Part shown: piece after piece, positions 16,291 through 25,432 of the stretch | Numbering within the stretch: the stretch's first letter is position 1 | How the letters are laid out: each line of letters starts with the position of its first letter | NCBI GenBank assembly: GCA_039196965.1 | Contig: JBCCUK010000002.1 | Coordinates: 132,885-196,884, forward strand | Source of the DNA: CALLCD01 sp039196965 | GTDB lineage: Bacteria > Pseudomonadota > Alphaproteobacteria > Caulobacterales > Hyphomonadaceae | Length of the DNA stretch: 64,000 nucleotides | Reading direction: 5' to 3' | Translations under genes and position numbers: made by a program | The notes under the pieces: model-generated | Seen by the model: only the letters and a program-made list of their open reading frames with translations | What the model was told of the DNA's origin: nothing | Database searches by the model: none

Positions 16291-16545
16291 CTAGCTGAAG
16301 TCAGAAGCTTTCCAGACAAAATCAACGGCTTTGACCGCATTGGACAAATATGCTGGATCAGAAGGCGTATACATCTCAGCGGTTGGACGCCCAAGCTGCT
16401 TGCGGCCCGGCCATCCAGCCACTCCTACGATAAGTAAGTTGACGAGCTCGATGTTTGGATACGGAGCAGTGTGAAAAGCGCCCTCATCCCATCTATTGTT
16501 AGCGGGTCGTTCTTCGTGAGGCATGGCCGGCGAAAACCCAACCAA
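16291..16545 (-). CDS. Hypothetical 84-residue protein, doubtful
   Basis: An open frame in the 415-base stretch between tRNA-His and xerD. The product has no recognised domain. It contains a short hydrophobic run (LVNLLIVGVAGW) and is otherwise ordinary in composition. There is no clear ribosome-binding site, and the local sequence is AT-richer than its neighbours. It could be a decayed gene fragment. The rest of the stretch (16217-16290 and 16546-16631) holds nothing I can identify. Confidence 0.25.
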   Translation of the reverse strand: MVGFSPAMPHEERPANNRWDEGAFHTAPYPNIELVNLLIVGVAGWPGRKQLGRPTAEMYTPSDPAYLSNAVKAVDFVWKASDFS

Positions 16546-16631
16546 TTATCGATTACCGAAAATCAACTGAATAGATGCTTGGATTGGAAAATCCTACTGC
16601 TGAACACGGAAGCAGAATTTGCATAGAATTG

Positions 16632-17585
16632 TTAGAAGTGCTCCTTTAATGCTTTGCTGGAATTGGAATTATAGAGGGTTTGGAGCGGGTGAGCTGTCTC
16701 CAGCAATTCGGCCAATTCGTCGATCAGCACGTGAGTATAGATCTGGGTTGTTGAGATGTCGGCGTGGCCAAGCAATGTCTGTACGCTTCTTAGGTCTGCG
16801 CCGCCTTGTAGTAGGTGCGTCGCATAGGCATGGCGCAGAGCGTGGGGGTAAACCCGCGCCGGATCCAGTTCTGCCTTAACCGCCAGATCTGATAGCATCT
16901 GGCCGAGCCGCCGACGCGTAAGATGTCCCTCTTTTCCGCGCGACGGAAAAACGTAAGGCTTTGCCCGCTCCTGCGCCTGGTGAGTTTTTGGTAGCGTCTC
17001 TTCCCGCACCTCCAGCCAGGCAGAAAGCGCGTCAAGCGCCGGTGCGCCGAGGGGGCAGAGCCGTTCCTTGCCGCCTTTGCCGCGTACGATGATATCGCTC
17101 GTCTGCCAGCGATTTCCTTTTCGTCGCGGGAGTTCGCCAAGCTTCAAGGAGACGAGTTCGGACACGCGGAGCCCCGCTCCGTAGAGACATTCCAAGAGGC
17201 AGATTAGACGTGTATCGTTCCCGCAGGCCGTGATCAGCCGGGTTACATCATCGCGAGACAGCACATCCGGCACATCTCGCCGCGATGTCGGCCCATCGAG
17301 TTGCGATGTCGGATTGTCCTTGCGGTCATCTTCTTCGAACAGAAACCGGAAAAATTGCTTTACCGCCGACAACCTCCGCGCGGCTGTGGCGGGGGCGAGC
17401 CCCCTGGCGGCGAGATCCCGCATCCATCTCACAAGGTCGTTCGCCTGTGCGGTTGCGAGATTGCCGCCGAGATATTCCGATGCGTCCAGAAGATCCCGCG
17501 CATAGGCATCTAGCGTGTTTTGCGCTGCTCCCCGCTCAGCTGAGAGCATTTCAAGAAAGGCTTCTATCCGTGTCTTATCGGTCAT
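16632..17585 (-). CDS. xerD: Tyrosine recombinase XerD
   Basis: 317-residue site-specific recombinase resolving chromosome dimers at dif with XerC and FtsK. It has an N-terminal SAM-like core-binding domain (FLEMLSAERGAAQNTLDAYARDL) and a catalytic domain with Arg in GAGLRVSELVSL, Lys in GKGGKERLCPLG, HALRHAYATHLL (HxxR), LGHADIST and the nucleophile Tyr in QIYTHV. Its place beside aroK-aroB is the usual alphaproteobacterial location, which argues for the housekeeping XerD and against a phage integrase despite the nearby tRNA. The C-terminus is slightly extended (about 15 residues after LLETAHPL). Confidence 0.9.
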   Translation of the reverse strand: MTDKTRIEAFLEMLSAERGAAQNTLDAYARDLLDASEYLGGNLATAQANDLVRWMRDLAARGLAPATAARRLSAVKQFFRFLFEEDDRKDNPTSQLDGPTSRRDVPDVLSRDDVTRLITACGNDTRLICLLECLYGAGLRVSELVSLKLGELPRRKGNRWQTSDIIVRGKGGKERLCPLGAPALDALSAWLEVREETLPKTHQAQERAKPYVFPSRGKEGHLTRRRLGQMLSDLAVKAELDPARVYPHALRHAYATHLLQGGADLRSVQTLLGHADISTTQIYTHVLIDELAELLETAHPLQTLYNSNSSKALKEHF

Positions 17586-17627
17586 CGGTGCGAAGCATAG
17601 TCGCCTGACCTTAACAAGCTATGGAGC

Positions 17628-19229
17628 TTACAGCTCGCGCTTCCAGAACCCGGTGCTTTCGAGCGCTAGCTGGCGGGCGGCATCCTCTGCGCCAATCTCG
17701 ATCAGCGCTTCCAGTATCTGCGCCATATCGGCAGAGCGCACATTGGAGGGATCGCCGGAGGTGAGTTTCAGGGTCTGGAGGATAAGCTCGGCCCCGGCAC
17801 CATCTGTCGCTGCACCGTTCATGGCCCTGAGCAGCATGGGAAAGACTGGTTCTCCATCCTCTGTCGGATCGGACGTCAAAGCTCCCCTTGCTTCCGGTCC
17901 AAGGGGCAGATCAAGGGCGCTCCAGAGCACGAAAAGCCGGCGCATGGCTGACCGTTTCGCGGGCTGGTCAGCCGCCGATATAAGCGCCGCTGTCACAGAC
18001 CGGTCTTCATCATCAAAGCGGCCAACCAGTTGCAGCAGCCCAAGCATCCAGGCGCGCTCGAATGCTGATGTATCCTCTGCCTCCACTGTAGTATTTTCGA
18101 GCGCGGAAACCCATTCTTCCGTGCCGCCCCAATCATCTGCCGCAAGGTTCGCCCGCGCGAAGGCAATGCCATAATTCGTTGTAACGGCTGATTTCGGCAG
18201 GGCGTTGATGTCTTCGTTGAGAAGGCGGGAGACAGCATGAAACCGCGCTATGTTTCCTTCGGCGACACCTATCGCGGCGCTCAGCATACGCGCTTTGGTG
18301 TCGATGGTTTCTTCCCCCGTCCAATTGGCGGCGATGGCCAGCTCTACCGGTGTGCGCGGCTCAAAATCTTCTAATTCAAGCAGCGCCTCATAGGCCTCAC
18401 GGTGCTGAAGACCATCAATCAGTCCCGCTTCGGCAGCAATTCCGGCAGCTTGCACACGCAAATCCGCCTGCAGGTCTGGATTGGTGGCAATTGCGGCAGC
18501 GAGATCGGCGCGGGATGTGGCAATTCCGTCTGTAGGGACAGGCAGTCCTGCTTTTGCCGATAGCGTTAGTGCAATGCCGGAATCGTAGCGCGCTGGTGGC
18601 AAGGTTGGCGCCACGCCGATTGCGGCGAACACCGCCTCATAGAACCACGGGTCTTCAACGCCCTCTGATATTGCGAGTTCAAGCGAGAGTTCGGCGGCTT
18701 GCGCATTGTCATCAAGCGCGAAGCAAACGGCCCGCAGTTTCGCCCAGAACGCGCCGGCGCGGGCATCGCTTTCGCTGGCGGCGCAGGCACTTTCCACATT
18801 GTCGAGGCCGAGCAACAGGTCGATTGCGGTCTCTTCCGGCTCCATATCGCCGATCGGTTCGCTTACTAGGGGAAAAATCTGTGAAGCGCTCTCCGCTTCG
18901 CCGAGCTCCAGCATGATCCGTGCACGCTCTGCGAGTAATTTGCCGCTTTTCTCCCCGATTGGAGCCTCCCCAGCTGAGAAAACCAGCTGTTGGAGGAGTG
19001 TTCTTTCGCCAGGAGAGAGATTGCGCGTGCGGGTTCGCCGCATCAGCGCCAGCAGAGTGTTAGTCTCGGATGCAGACCAGACGCTCTCGCCAAGTCTTGG
19101 CTCATCTTCACCGAGGAATTCCACTGCCCAAGGGTCGACATCATCGAGCCCCGATGCCTCGACCTGCCCATAGGCTGTAGCTGCGAGGAATAGCGCCAGG
19201 CCGCTGGTGAAAAAAGTTCTAGAACACAT
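17628..19229 (-). CDS. Secreted helical-repeat protein of unknown function
   Basis: 533-residue protein starting at the ATG at 19227-19229. The first 22 residues (CSRTFFTSGLALFLAATAYG) form a signal peptide ending before QVEA. The rest is Ala/Glu/Leu rich and looks like an alpha-helical, TPR-like solenoid (repeated AAELSLELA, AERARIMLELGEAESA type helices), with no catalytic motif that I recognise. It is acidic and probably periplasmic. It overlaps the 44-residue membrane-protein gene upstream by 11 bases, so the two are likely translated together. Its position between xerD and aroK suggests a lineage-conserved gene, which is an inference. Confidence 0.6.
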   Translation of the reverse strand: MCSRTFFTSGLALFLAATAYGQVEASGLDDVDPWAVEFLGEDEPRLGESVWSASETNTLLALMRRTRTRNLSPGERTLLQQLVFSAGEAPIGEKSGKLLAERARIMLELGEAESASQIFPLVSEPIGDMEPEETAIDLLLGLDNVESACAASESDARAGAFWAKLRAVCFALDDNAQAAELSLELAISEGVEDPWFYEAVFAAIGVAPTLPPARYDSGIALTLSAKAGLPVPTDGIATSRADLAAAIATNPDLQADLRVQAAGIAAEAGLIDGLQHREAYEALLELEDFEPRTPVELAIAANWTGEETIDTKARMLSAAIGVAEGNIARFHAVSRLLNEDINALPKSAVTTNYGIAFARANLAADDWGGTEEWVSALENTTVEAEDTSAFERAWMLGLLQLVGRFDDEDRSVTAALISAADQPAKRSAMRRLFVLWSALDLPLGPEARGALTSDPTEDGEPVFPMLLRAMNGAATDGAGAELILQTLKLTSGDPSNVRSADMAQILEALIEIGAEDAARQLALESTGFWKREL

Positions 19230-19353
19230 TTTCGATTTCCTGACGGATTTCACCCGGTTCGGGCTTGCCCTCGGTCGCTTTTCCGGCCAGCCAGACGCCA
19301 ATTCCAAGCAAAATCAACACCAGAGCTCCGATAATTATCAACCATTTGCGCAT
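19219..19353 (-). CDS. Small 44-residue single-pass membrane protein
   Basis: A short gene opening MRKWLIIIGALVLILLG, one hydrophobic helix (residues 4-22) followed by a short charged tail rich in Glu, Lys and Pro (KATEGKPEPGEIRQEIENVF). The ATG at 19351-19353 is preceded by AAAGGAG at 7-base spacing, one of the strongest ribosome-binding sites in the window. The 3' end overlaps the start of the 533-residue secreted protein in another frame, which suggests coupling. No family name is known to me. The topology predicts a membrane-anchored peptide with the tail on one side. Confidence 0.65.
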   Translation of the reverse strand: MRKWLIIIGALVLILLGIGVWLAGKATEGKPEPGEIRQEIENVF

Positions 19354-19436
19354 ACGAACGTCTCCTTTGGGCGTGCTCGACATTGCAGCGTCGCATAACC
19401 ACGTATAAAAACGTCATTAGGGAGCCTCAAGGATCA

Positions 19437-20009
19437 ATGGCCGCAGACACAGAATTGAGTGATGCATCGAGGTCGAGCAGTGCGCCCTATGAAACCAGAA
19501 CAATTGCGCTGGTCGGCTTAATGGGTGCAGGCAAATCGACTGTCGGTCGCCGCCTTGCCGAGGTGATGGGCCGGGAGTTTTGTGACAGCGACGATGAAAT
19601 CGAAAAAGCGGCTGGCCTATCCATAGCGGATATTTTCACCCTTCATGGCGAAGCCGAGTTTCGTAGGGGGGAAAAGCGCGTGATGGAAAGGCTTCTCGGC
19701 GAAACGCCTCATGTGCTGGCCACGGGCGGCGGCGCATATCTCGATCCCGACACACGCGCACTGCTGCGCAAGAACGCCATTACAGTTTGGCTGAATGCGG
19801 ATCTCGAAACCCTGTGGGAGCGCGTTTCTCGCCGCAATCACCGGCCATTGCTACGCCAGCCCAATCCGCGCAGCATTCTCGCGCAGTTGCTGGAAGAACG
19901 GGCTCCCATTTATTCAAAGGCGGATCTTGTTGTCGAAAGTGAGGATGGGCCGCATTCGCGGACGGTCAATCGCATACTTGCTGCTGTGAAAGGGTGGCAA
20001 CCGGAATGA
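19437..20009 (+). CDS. aroK: Shikimate kinase
   Basis: 190-residue cytosolic kinase of the shikimate pathway. The P-loop GLMGAGKST lies near residue 29, followed by GRRLAEVMGREFCDSDDEIE (substrate-binding Asp), the FRRGEKRVM segment with the shikimate-binding Arg, ATGGGAYLD (Walker B-like GGG motif) and the lid RRNHRPLL. The start at 19437 has AAGGA just upstream. It overlaps aroB by 4 bases (ATGA), giving the usual aroK-aroB pair. Confidence 0.93.
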   Translation: MAADTELSDASRSSSAPYETRTIALVGLMGAGKSTVGRRLAEVMGREFCDSDDEIEKAAGLSIADIFTLHGEAEFRRGEKRVMERLLGETPHVLATGGGAYLDPDTRALLRKNAITVWLNADLETLWERVSRRNHRPLLRQPNPRSILAQLLEERAPIYSKADLVVESEDGPHSRTVNRILAAVKGWQPE

Positions 20010-21133
20010 CATCTGCTGATGAACGAAGGCGCGTGCGGGTCGATCTGGGAGCCCGCAGTTACAACATAGACATAGGCTCAGGACTGCTCGCTGACGCCGG
20101 CAAGCTTATCGCGCCTTTTGCGAACCGGCCGAGGGCATTTGTCGTCACCGATGAAACCGTGGCGAAACTCTATCTCCAACCGCTAAAAGCTGCCTTGGGG
20201 CAGGCCGGCCTGACGGTTCATGCATTCGAGCTGCCCGGCGGCGAAAGCTCCAAGTCTTTTGCTAGTCTTGAGAAAGTACTGCTCTGGCTTCTGGAGGCCG
20301 GTGCCGGTCGCGATGACCTCTTGATCGCCTTTGGAGGCGGGGTCGTCGGTGACCTTGCCGGACTTGCCGCCTCGCTCATGAAGCGGGGCATGACGCTTGT
20401 TCAGGTTCCGACGACACTTCTCGCTCAGGTTGATAGTTCCGTCGGCGGCAAGACTGCGGTGAATACCGCCCAGGGCAAAAACTTGGTCGGCACATTCTAT
20501 CAGCCGCGCCTCGTCATTGCCGATACTGATATCCTGAAATCGCTTCCGGAGCGGGAAAAGCGCGCGGGCTATGCGGAGATCGTGAAGTACGGTCTGATCG
20601 ACGATGCGCCATTCTTCGACCATCTGGAGCAGGCAGGTGACCGCGTGATCGCCCTCGAGCCGGATGCTATTTCGGACGCAGTGGCTCGCTCATGCGAAGC
20701 CAAGGCGCGCATTGTCGCCCAGGATGAGCGGGAGGGCGGCGTCCGCGCGCTTCTGAACCTAGGCCATACATTCGGCCATGCCTTTGAAGCGGCCAACGGA
20801 TATGGTCCTGAACTCCTCCATGGCGAGGCCGTCGGCATCGGCATGTCTCTCGCTCTTCGATATTCGGCGCGTCAGGGTTTGATGTCCGTCAAGGACGCTG
20901 AGCGTGCAACATCAGTGATCGACGCCTCGGGGCTGAAATCGCGCATGGGGGACTTGAGCGGCGGCCCGTATCGCCCTGCGGAACTCGTCACCCATATGAA
21001 GCAGGACAAGAAGGTGCGGGGAAATCGTGTCCCGCTCATTCTGGCCCGGGGCATCGGCCGATCCTTTATCCATCCCGATGCAGACCTCGCCGATGTCGAG
21101 GCGTTTCTTGAGGAGGAAGCGGCAACAGCATGA
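20006..21133 (+). CDS. aroB: 3-dehydroquinate synthase
   Basis: 375-residue NAD and metal dependent synthase converting DAHP to 3-dehydroquinate. Motifs include FGGGVVGDLAGLAASLMKRG (NAD binding), PTTLLAQVDSSVGGKTAVN, the KYGLIDD region, and the metal-binding LNLGHTFGHAFE and LLHGEAVGIGM. The ATG at 20006 overlaps the aroK stop. An in-frame GTG at 19994 is a less likely alternative. The gene ends overlapping the next start (ATGA), so aroK, aroB and the CorC-like gene form one operon. Confidence 0.94.
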   Translation: MTSADERRRVRVDLGARSYNIDIGSGLLADAGKLIAPFANRPRAFVVTDETVAKLYLQPLKAALGQAGLTVHAFELPGGESSKSFASLEKVLLWLLEAGAGRDDLLIAFGGGVVGDLAGLAASLMKRGMTLVQVPTTLLAQVDSSVGGKTAVNTAQGKNLVGTFYQPRLVIADTDILKSLPEREKRAGYAEIVKYGLIDDAPFFDHLEQAGDRVIALEPDAISDAVARSCEAKARIVAQDEREGGVRALLNLGHTFGHAFEAANGYGPELLHGEAVGIGMSLALRYSARQGLMSVKDAERATSVIDASGLKSRMGDLSGGPYRPAELVTHMKQDKKVRGNRVPLILARGIGRSFIHPDADLADVEAFLEEEAATA

Positions 21134-22410
21134 TCGCTGGAACAATCATCGCCATTGTATTTCTACTGGCACTCTCCGGATTTTTTTCAGGCTCGGAAAC
21201 GGCGTTAACGGCAGCGTCGCGCGCGCGCATTCACAAGCTTGAAGAAGATGGGGATATGCGGGCGGCTCGGGTGAACCGTCTCATTGCGGACCCTGAAAGT
21301 CTGATCGGAACAATCCTGCTCGGCAATAACCTCGTCAATATCCTCGCTACGGCCCTTGCCACCGCCTTGTTCACGACCCTCTTCGGGTCGGGCGGCGTTG
21401 CCATCGCGACAGGCGTAATGACCATTCTCGTGCTCGTCTTCGCGGAAGTTTTGCCAAAGACCTATGCCATCACCCGGCCCGATGCGATGGCTATGTCAGT
21501 ATCGCGGCCGATAGGATTGCTGGTGGCTGCACTGAGCTGGCTGGTGGCCGTCATTCAGGCTGTCGTCACTGCAACGCTCCGCATCATCGGCGTGAAGACG
21601 GAAGCAGATGGCCCGACGGCGGATGAGGAGATTCGCGGTGCCATTTCGCTGCACGCATCAGAAGGCGCTGTGGACGAGGCTGACCGCCATCGCCTGATTG
21701 GAGCGCTTGATCTGAAAGATCTCGCCGTCTCCGAGGTGATGATCCACCGCAAAAGCATAAACATGTTGAATGCCGACCAGCCGATAGAGGACCTCGTTCT
21801 AAAGGCGCTCTCCAGTGCACATACGCGGTTGCCGCTTTATCGCGGTGAGCGCGAGGAGATTGTCGGCGTGCTCCACGCCAAGGATCTGCTTCGCGCCGTC
21901 GTGCCTTTAAAGGGCGATCTTGACACGCTTGATCTGGAAAGTCTCCTCCGCGAGCCTTGGTTTGTCCCGGAGACGACGCCGCTCCTTGATCAGCTCGATG
22001 CGTTCATGGCAAGGCGCAGCCACTTCGCTTTGGTGATCGATGAGTATGGCGCGCTGCAGGGGCTCGTGACCCTTGAGGACATTCTCGAGGAAATCGTCGG
22101 TGATATTCGCGATGAGCATGATGTATTTGTTGAGGGCGTGCGCCCGCAAACCGATGGTTCGGCAAATGTCGATGGCTGGGTGACGATCCGCGATCTCAAT
22201 CGCGCCCTTGGATGGTCGTTGCCCGATGAAGAGGCGGTTACTGTGGCGGGGCTAGTGATCCGCGAGGCTCAGGCCATCCCCGAGCCTGGTCAGCGCTTCT
22301 CATTCTTTGGTTATCGGTTCGACATCCTCCGTCGCAACCGCAATCAGATAACCGGGCTCCGTGTTCGGGCCGAGGCGGACTATGTTCCTGCGGAGTCTGG
22401 CCAGGGCTAG
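21130..22410 (+). CDS. CNNM/CorC-HlyC family membrane protein with CBS domains
   Basis: 426-residue protein with an N-terminal DUF21/CNNM transmembrane domain (about residues 1-180: IIAIVFLLALSGFFSGSETAL, LLGNNLVNILATALATALF, VFAEVLPKTYA). It is followed by a CBS pair (about 205-330: VMIHRKSINML, HLLVIDEYG-type ALVIDEYGALQGLVTLEDILEEIVGDI) and a C-terminal CorC/HlyC transporter-associated domain (GWVTIRDLNRALGW, ETVAGL-like). Family members are proposed Mg/Co exporters or regulators. 'Hemolysin' labels on homologues are historical. It is co-transcribed with aroB. Confidence 0.88.
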   Translation: MIAGTIIAIVFLLALSGFFSGSETALTAASRARIHKLEEDGDMRAARVNRLIADPESLIGTILLGNNLVNILATALATALFTTLFGSGGVAIATGVMTILVLVFAEVLPKTYAITRPDAMAMSVSRPIGLLVAALSWLVAVIQAVVTATLRIIGVKTEADGPTADEEIRGAISLHASEGAVDEADRHRLIGALDLKDLAVSEVMIHRKSINMLNADQPIEDLVLKALSSAHTRLPLYRGEREEIVGVLHAKDLLRAVVPLKGDLDTLDLESLLREPWFVPETTPLLDQLDAFMARRSHFALVIDEYGALQGLVTLEDILEEIVGDIRDEHDVFVEGVRPQTDGSANVDGWVTIRDLNRALGWSLPDEEAVTVAGLVIREAQAIPEPGQRFSFFGYRFDILRRNRNQITGLRVRAEADYVPAESGQG

Positions 22411-22482
22411 AACATTGCATTCATTTCATATTCAATTCGGATGGCTGATGATCCTTGTCAGCTCATTCGAAAGGCCGCTTGC

Positions 22483-23556
22483 ATGGCAGCACTGAAATCC
22501 AGCCTGACTTTTGCCGTAAGTACACTAGCGCTTTCGGCCTGCGTAACACCGGGCATAGACTACACGGCTGAAGTCGCGCCGGGAAATCCTGAAGCGGCTT
22601 CGTATCGCTCCGTCGCTGTTGATCGCTTTCAGGGACCTTTAGGCGATTGGTATGCGGGTGAGTTTCAAGCGATGCTGCAATCGGCTGCGTTCAATGGCGC
22701 ACCGTGGTTTCAGGTTGGGCTATTTTCCGGACAGTCGAATGTCGACGGCGTCTATGACGGATCATTGGATGTTGGATACCCTTACGTCGCCGAGCGCTAT
22801 TATACCGACTCCCAATGCGTGAAACGCGAAGAGATCGACGGCAAGAAAAAGTGCGTGAAGAAGGTCGATGTCGAATATGTCTGTCTTAAGTATTCGGTCG
22901 ATGTAGCGGTGCGCCCGCGCCTCATCGATAAAAAGGACGGCATACTTATTCATCGGGCGGAGTATCTGGGGTCAGACAGTGAAGAAGAGTGTTTCGAGAC
23001 GGGATTTGTCCAGTATCGCATCCGCAGGGGGCCGGGCGATCCGGGCAAGGGAAAGTACCGGTTCGCCTATGAAGACTATGGAGCTCCAGGGTACAGTCTC
23101 GGTGCGGATTATATCATAGATCGCATCACGGCCTCCGCACTTCGCCAGACGATCTGGCAAGCTCGCCGGGATATTGCACCGTTCAATCAGGATGTTCGCG
23201 CGACAATCCAGACCGAGGCTCAGAACTACGAGGTTGCTGCCGATCCGCGCTTTGAGGCGGCTGTGAACGCTGTTCGCAATAATGATCCGGGTACGGCCTG
23301 TGGCCTCTTCACATCCCTTGCTGCCCAGTACCCTAAAGCGCCCTCCGTCCTGCATAATCTTGGAGCGTGCGCCGAAGCCCTCGGCGACAAGGACCGGGCC
23401 CAAAGCCTTTATGCTGAGGCCGCTGAAGGGGTCCGCGCCCTGGGTCTTGAGCCTACAGATCGGATGAAGAACGCGCTTTCCCGGATTTCAGATTTGAAAA
23501 CCGATGCGGTTGTCCTCGACCAACTGATACCAGACCAAAGGCCGCCGGGGAGCTGA
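22483..23556 (+). CDS. Lipoprotein of unknown function with C-terminal TPR-like segment
   Basis: 357 residues from the ATG at 22483. The signal FAVSTLALSAC carries a lipobox, so it is an anchored lipoprotein. The N-terminal 200 residues (YRSVAVDRFQGPLGDWYAGEFQAML) hint at a CsgG-like or periplasmic assembly-protein fold, but this is weak. A cluster of Cys-containing segments (QCVKREEIDGKKKCVKK, VEYVCLKY, EECFETG) is notable. Near the C-terminus, ACGLFTSLAAQYPKAPSVLHNLGACAEALGD looks like a TPR pair. The gene follows the CorC-like gene after about 70 bases and may be a separate unit. No function is proposed. Confidence 0.6.
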   Translation: MAALKSSLTFAVSTLALSACVTPGIDYTAEVAPGNPEAASYRSVAVDRFQGPLGDWYAGEFQAMLQSAAFNGAPWFQVGLFSGQSNVDGVYDGSLDVGYPYVAERYYTDSQCVKREEIDGKKKCVKKVDVEYVCLKYSVDVAVRPRLIDKKDGILIHRAEYLGSDSEEECFETGFVQYRIRRGPGDPGKGKYRFAYEDYGAPGYSLGADYIIDRITASALRQTIWQARRDIAPFNQDVRATIQTEAQNYEVAADPRFEAAVNAVRNNDPGTACGLFTSLAAQYPKAPSVLHNLGACAEALGDKDRAQSLYAEAAEGVRALGLEPTDRMKNALSRISDLKTDAVVLDQLIPDQRPPGS

Positions 23557-23561
23557 TACGG

Positions 23562-24041
23562 CTATCTTGTGGGGGCAGGGCATTCAGGCCCTTCAGGCTT
23601 TCGCGAGCCGGGCGCTCGGCGTTTGGCAAGGATCATGGCTTCGTGAATACGCGCTTCAATCGCCGCCTCGTCAAATGTCCGATTGATGCAGGCTATGGGT
23701 TCGCCATTGTCGGCCGAAATGATAGCAGCAAGGCCGGTAATTCCGCCATACCAGTCCCAGAGATATCCGGCCTTGTGACTGTCGGCGAGGCGTACAGCTG
23801 TTGCCCAGGCATATGCCGCGTCTTCATCGCTGGCCCGCCGTCCCGCCTTTGTCATGTCAAGATTTACGAGTTCCACGTCGCCGGATTCGAACCGGGTGAG
23901 CGCATTATCGAGAGCTGGGTTCAGGATCTGGCAGTTCGGACACCAGTCGGCCGTGAAATTGACGACCTTCACCACAGGCTCGGCCGCTGCCGTCAGGCCA
24001 CTAAAGAATAGAACCAGCGCTGCGATAGCCCCGTGCTTCAT
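23562..24041 (-). CDS. Exported thioredoxin-like protein (WCPNC)
   Basis: 159 residues with a clear signal peptide (HGAIAALVLFFSGLTAAA). A thioredoxin-fold motif, FTADWCPNCQILNPAL, contains the active-site CPNC. A second Cys near residue 118 (PIACINRTF) may be structural. A periplasmic thiol-disulfide role is likely. The cis-proline region is not obvious. The start overlaps the stop of purB by 4 bases (ATGA), an unusual partner for a periplasmic protein, so coupling here probably reflects compactness rather than function. Confidence 0.75.
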   Translation of the reverse strand: MKHGAIAALVLFFSGLTAAAEPVVKVVNFTADWCPNCQILNPALDNALTRFESGDVELVNLDMTKAGRRASDEDAAYAWATAVRLADSHKAGYLWDWYGGITGLAAIISADNGEPIACINRTFDEAAIEARIHEAMILAKRRAPGSRKPEGPECPAPTR

Positions 24042-25333
24042 TCGCCAAAAACCCGCGCGAAGATCGTATCCACCTGTTTCAGGTGATACTCCATGTCAAA
24101 CAGGGCTTCCAGTTCTGCATCTGTCAACCGGTCGCTAACCTCTTCATCGGCTTTGAGGAAATCGAGGAATGCGCCTTCGCCGGCCCAGGTCCGCATCGCA
24201 TTGCGCTGAACGAGGCGATAGGCATCTTCCCGGCTGACTTCCTTTTCAACGAGCGCCAGCAGGACGCGCTGCGAGTTATGGAGCCCGTCCAGCTTGTCCA
24301 TATTTTCCTGCATACGGTCTGGATAGACGACGAGGTTTTCGATCACACCGGCAAGGCGGTGCAGGGCAAAATCGAGATGAATGGTCGTGTCCGGACCAAT
24401 TCCGCGCTCGACCGAAGAGTGAGAGATGTCCCGCTCATGCCATAGAGCAACGTTTTCCAGGGCAGGGGTGACTGCTGACCTTACAAGCCGCGTCAGACCA
24501 GTCAGATTTTCCGTCAGTACCGGATTGCGCTTATGTGGCATGGCCGAGGAGCCTTTCTGCCCGGCTGAGAAATACTCCTCCGCTTCAAGAACTTCCGTAC
24601 GCTGAAGGTGACGTATCTCCGTGGCGATCCTTTCGATTGACGACGCGATCACGCCCAGCGTTGCAAAGAACATGGCGTGGCGATCTCGCGGGATAACCTG
24701 GGTTGAAAGGGGCTCAGGTGTCAGGTCGAGTTTTTCCGCGACATGGGCCTCAATCCGCGGATCAATGTTTGCGAAGGTTCCGACAGCGCCCGAAAGCGCG
24801 CAGGTGGCAATCTCTTCTCTGGCCGCGATCAGCCGTGCCTTGGCGCGCTGAAACTCCGCATGGAAACCGGCAAGCTTCAATCCGAATGTCACCGGTTCTG
24901 CGTGGATGCCATGGCTCCGGCCGATGGTCGGTGTCAGCTTGTGCTCCTCAGCGCGGGCTTTCAGCGCTGCCAGAACCCTGTCGAGCCCTGCCAGCAAGAG
25001 GTCGCTTGCCCGCGACAGCTGAACAGCAAGGCAGGTGTCCAGCACATCTGAAGATGTCAGCCCTTTATGCAGATAGCGTGCTTCATCGCCGACATGCTCG
25101 GCGACATTGGTCAGGAAGGCGATGACATCGTGTTTCACTTCCCGCTCGATCTCATCGATCCGTGCGACCTCGAAGCCACCGCGCTCCCGCACCGCCGCTG
25201 TGACACCTGCTGGAATCTGGTCTAGCTCTTCCATAGCCTCTGCCGCGAGCGTCTCGATTTCGAGCCAGATCGAGAACTTTGTCTCAGGCGTCCAGATGGC
25301 CGTCATTTCGGGGCGGGCATAGCGTTCAATCAT
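24038..25333 (-). CDS. purB: Adenylosuccinate lyase
   Basis: 431-residue lyase acting twice in purine synthesis (SAICAR to AICAR, adenylosuccinate to AMP). The fumarase/ASL superfamily signature GSSAMPHKRNP is present. So are the N-terminal IERYARPEMTAIWT, the TSSDVLDTCLAVQL substrate region, RSHGIHAEPVTFGLK with the catalytic His, and RDISHSSVERG. Length is standard for the bacterial form. The ATG at 25331-25333 matches the family N-terminus. Confidence 0.95.
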   Translation of the reverse strand: MIERYARPEMTAIWTPETKFSIWLEIETLAAEAMEELDQIPAGVTAAVRERGGFEVARIDEIEREVKHDVIAFLTNVAEHVGDEARYLHKGLTSSDVLDTCLAVQLSRASDLLLAGLDRVLAALKARAEEHKLTPTIGRSHGIHAEPVTFGLKLAGFHAEFQRAKARLIAAREEIATCALSGAVGTFANIDPRIEAHVAEKLDLTPEPLSTQVIPRDRHAMFFATLGVIASSIERIATEIRHLQRTEVLEAEEYFSAGQKGSSAMPHKRNPVLTENLTGLTRLVRSAVTPALENVALWHERDISHSSVERGIGPDTTIHLDFALHRLAGVIENLVVYPDRMQENMDKLDGLHNSQRVLLALVEKEVSREDAYRLVQRNAMRTWAGEGAFLDFLKADEEVSDRLTDAELEALFDMEYHLKQVDTIFARVFGE

Positions 25334-25432
25334 ATTGGAATTCCATGGCTTCGCGCTGTCTTGCGCGCTTTCGCGATTGCTTCAGCGCGTTTCTTTATAG
25401 CGTTTCAGTTTTTCTTAGAAGCCGTTTTGTCT

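Noticed and set aside
16140..17585. tRNA-His next to a tyrosine recombinase, suggesting an integrated element
   Set aside because: The recombinase has the XerD sequence profile and sits in its normal place beside aroK-aroB. No duplicated tRNA 3' end or element cargo is visible between them.
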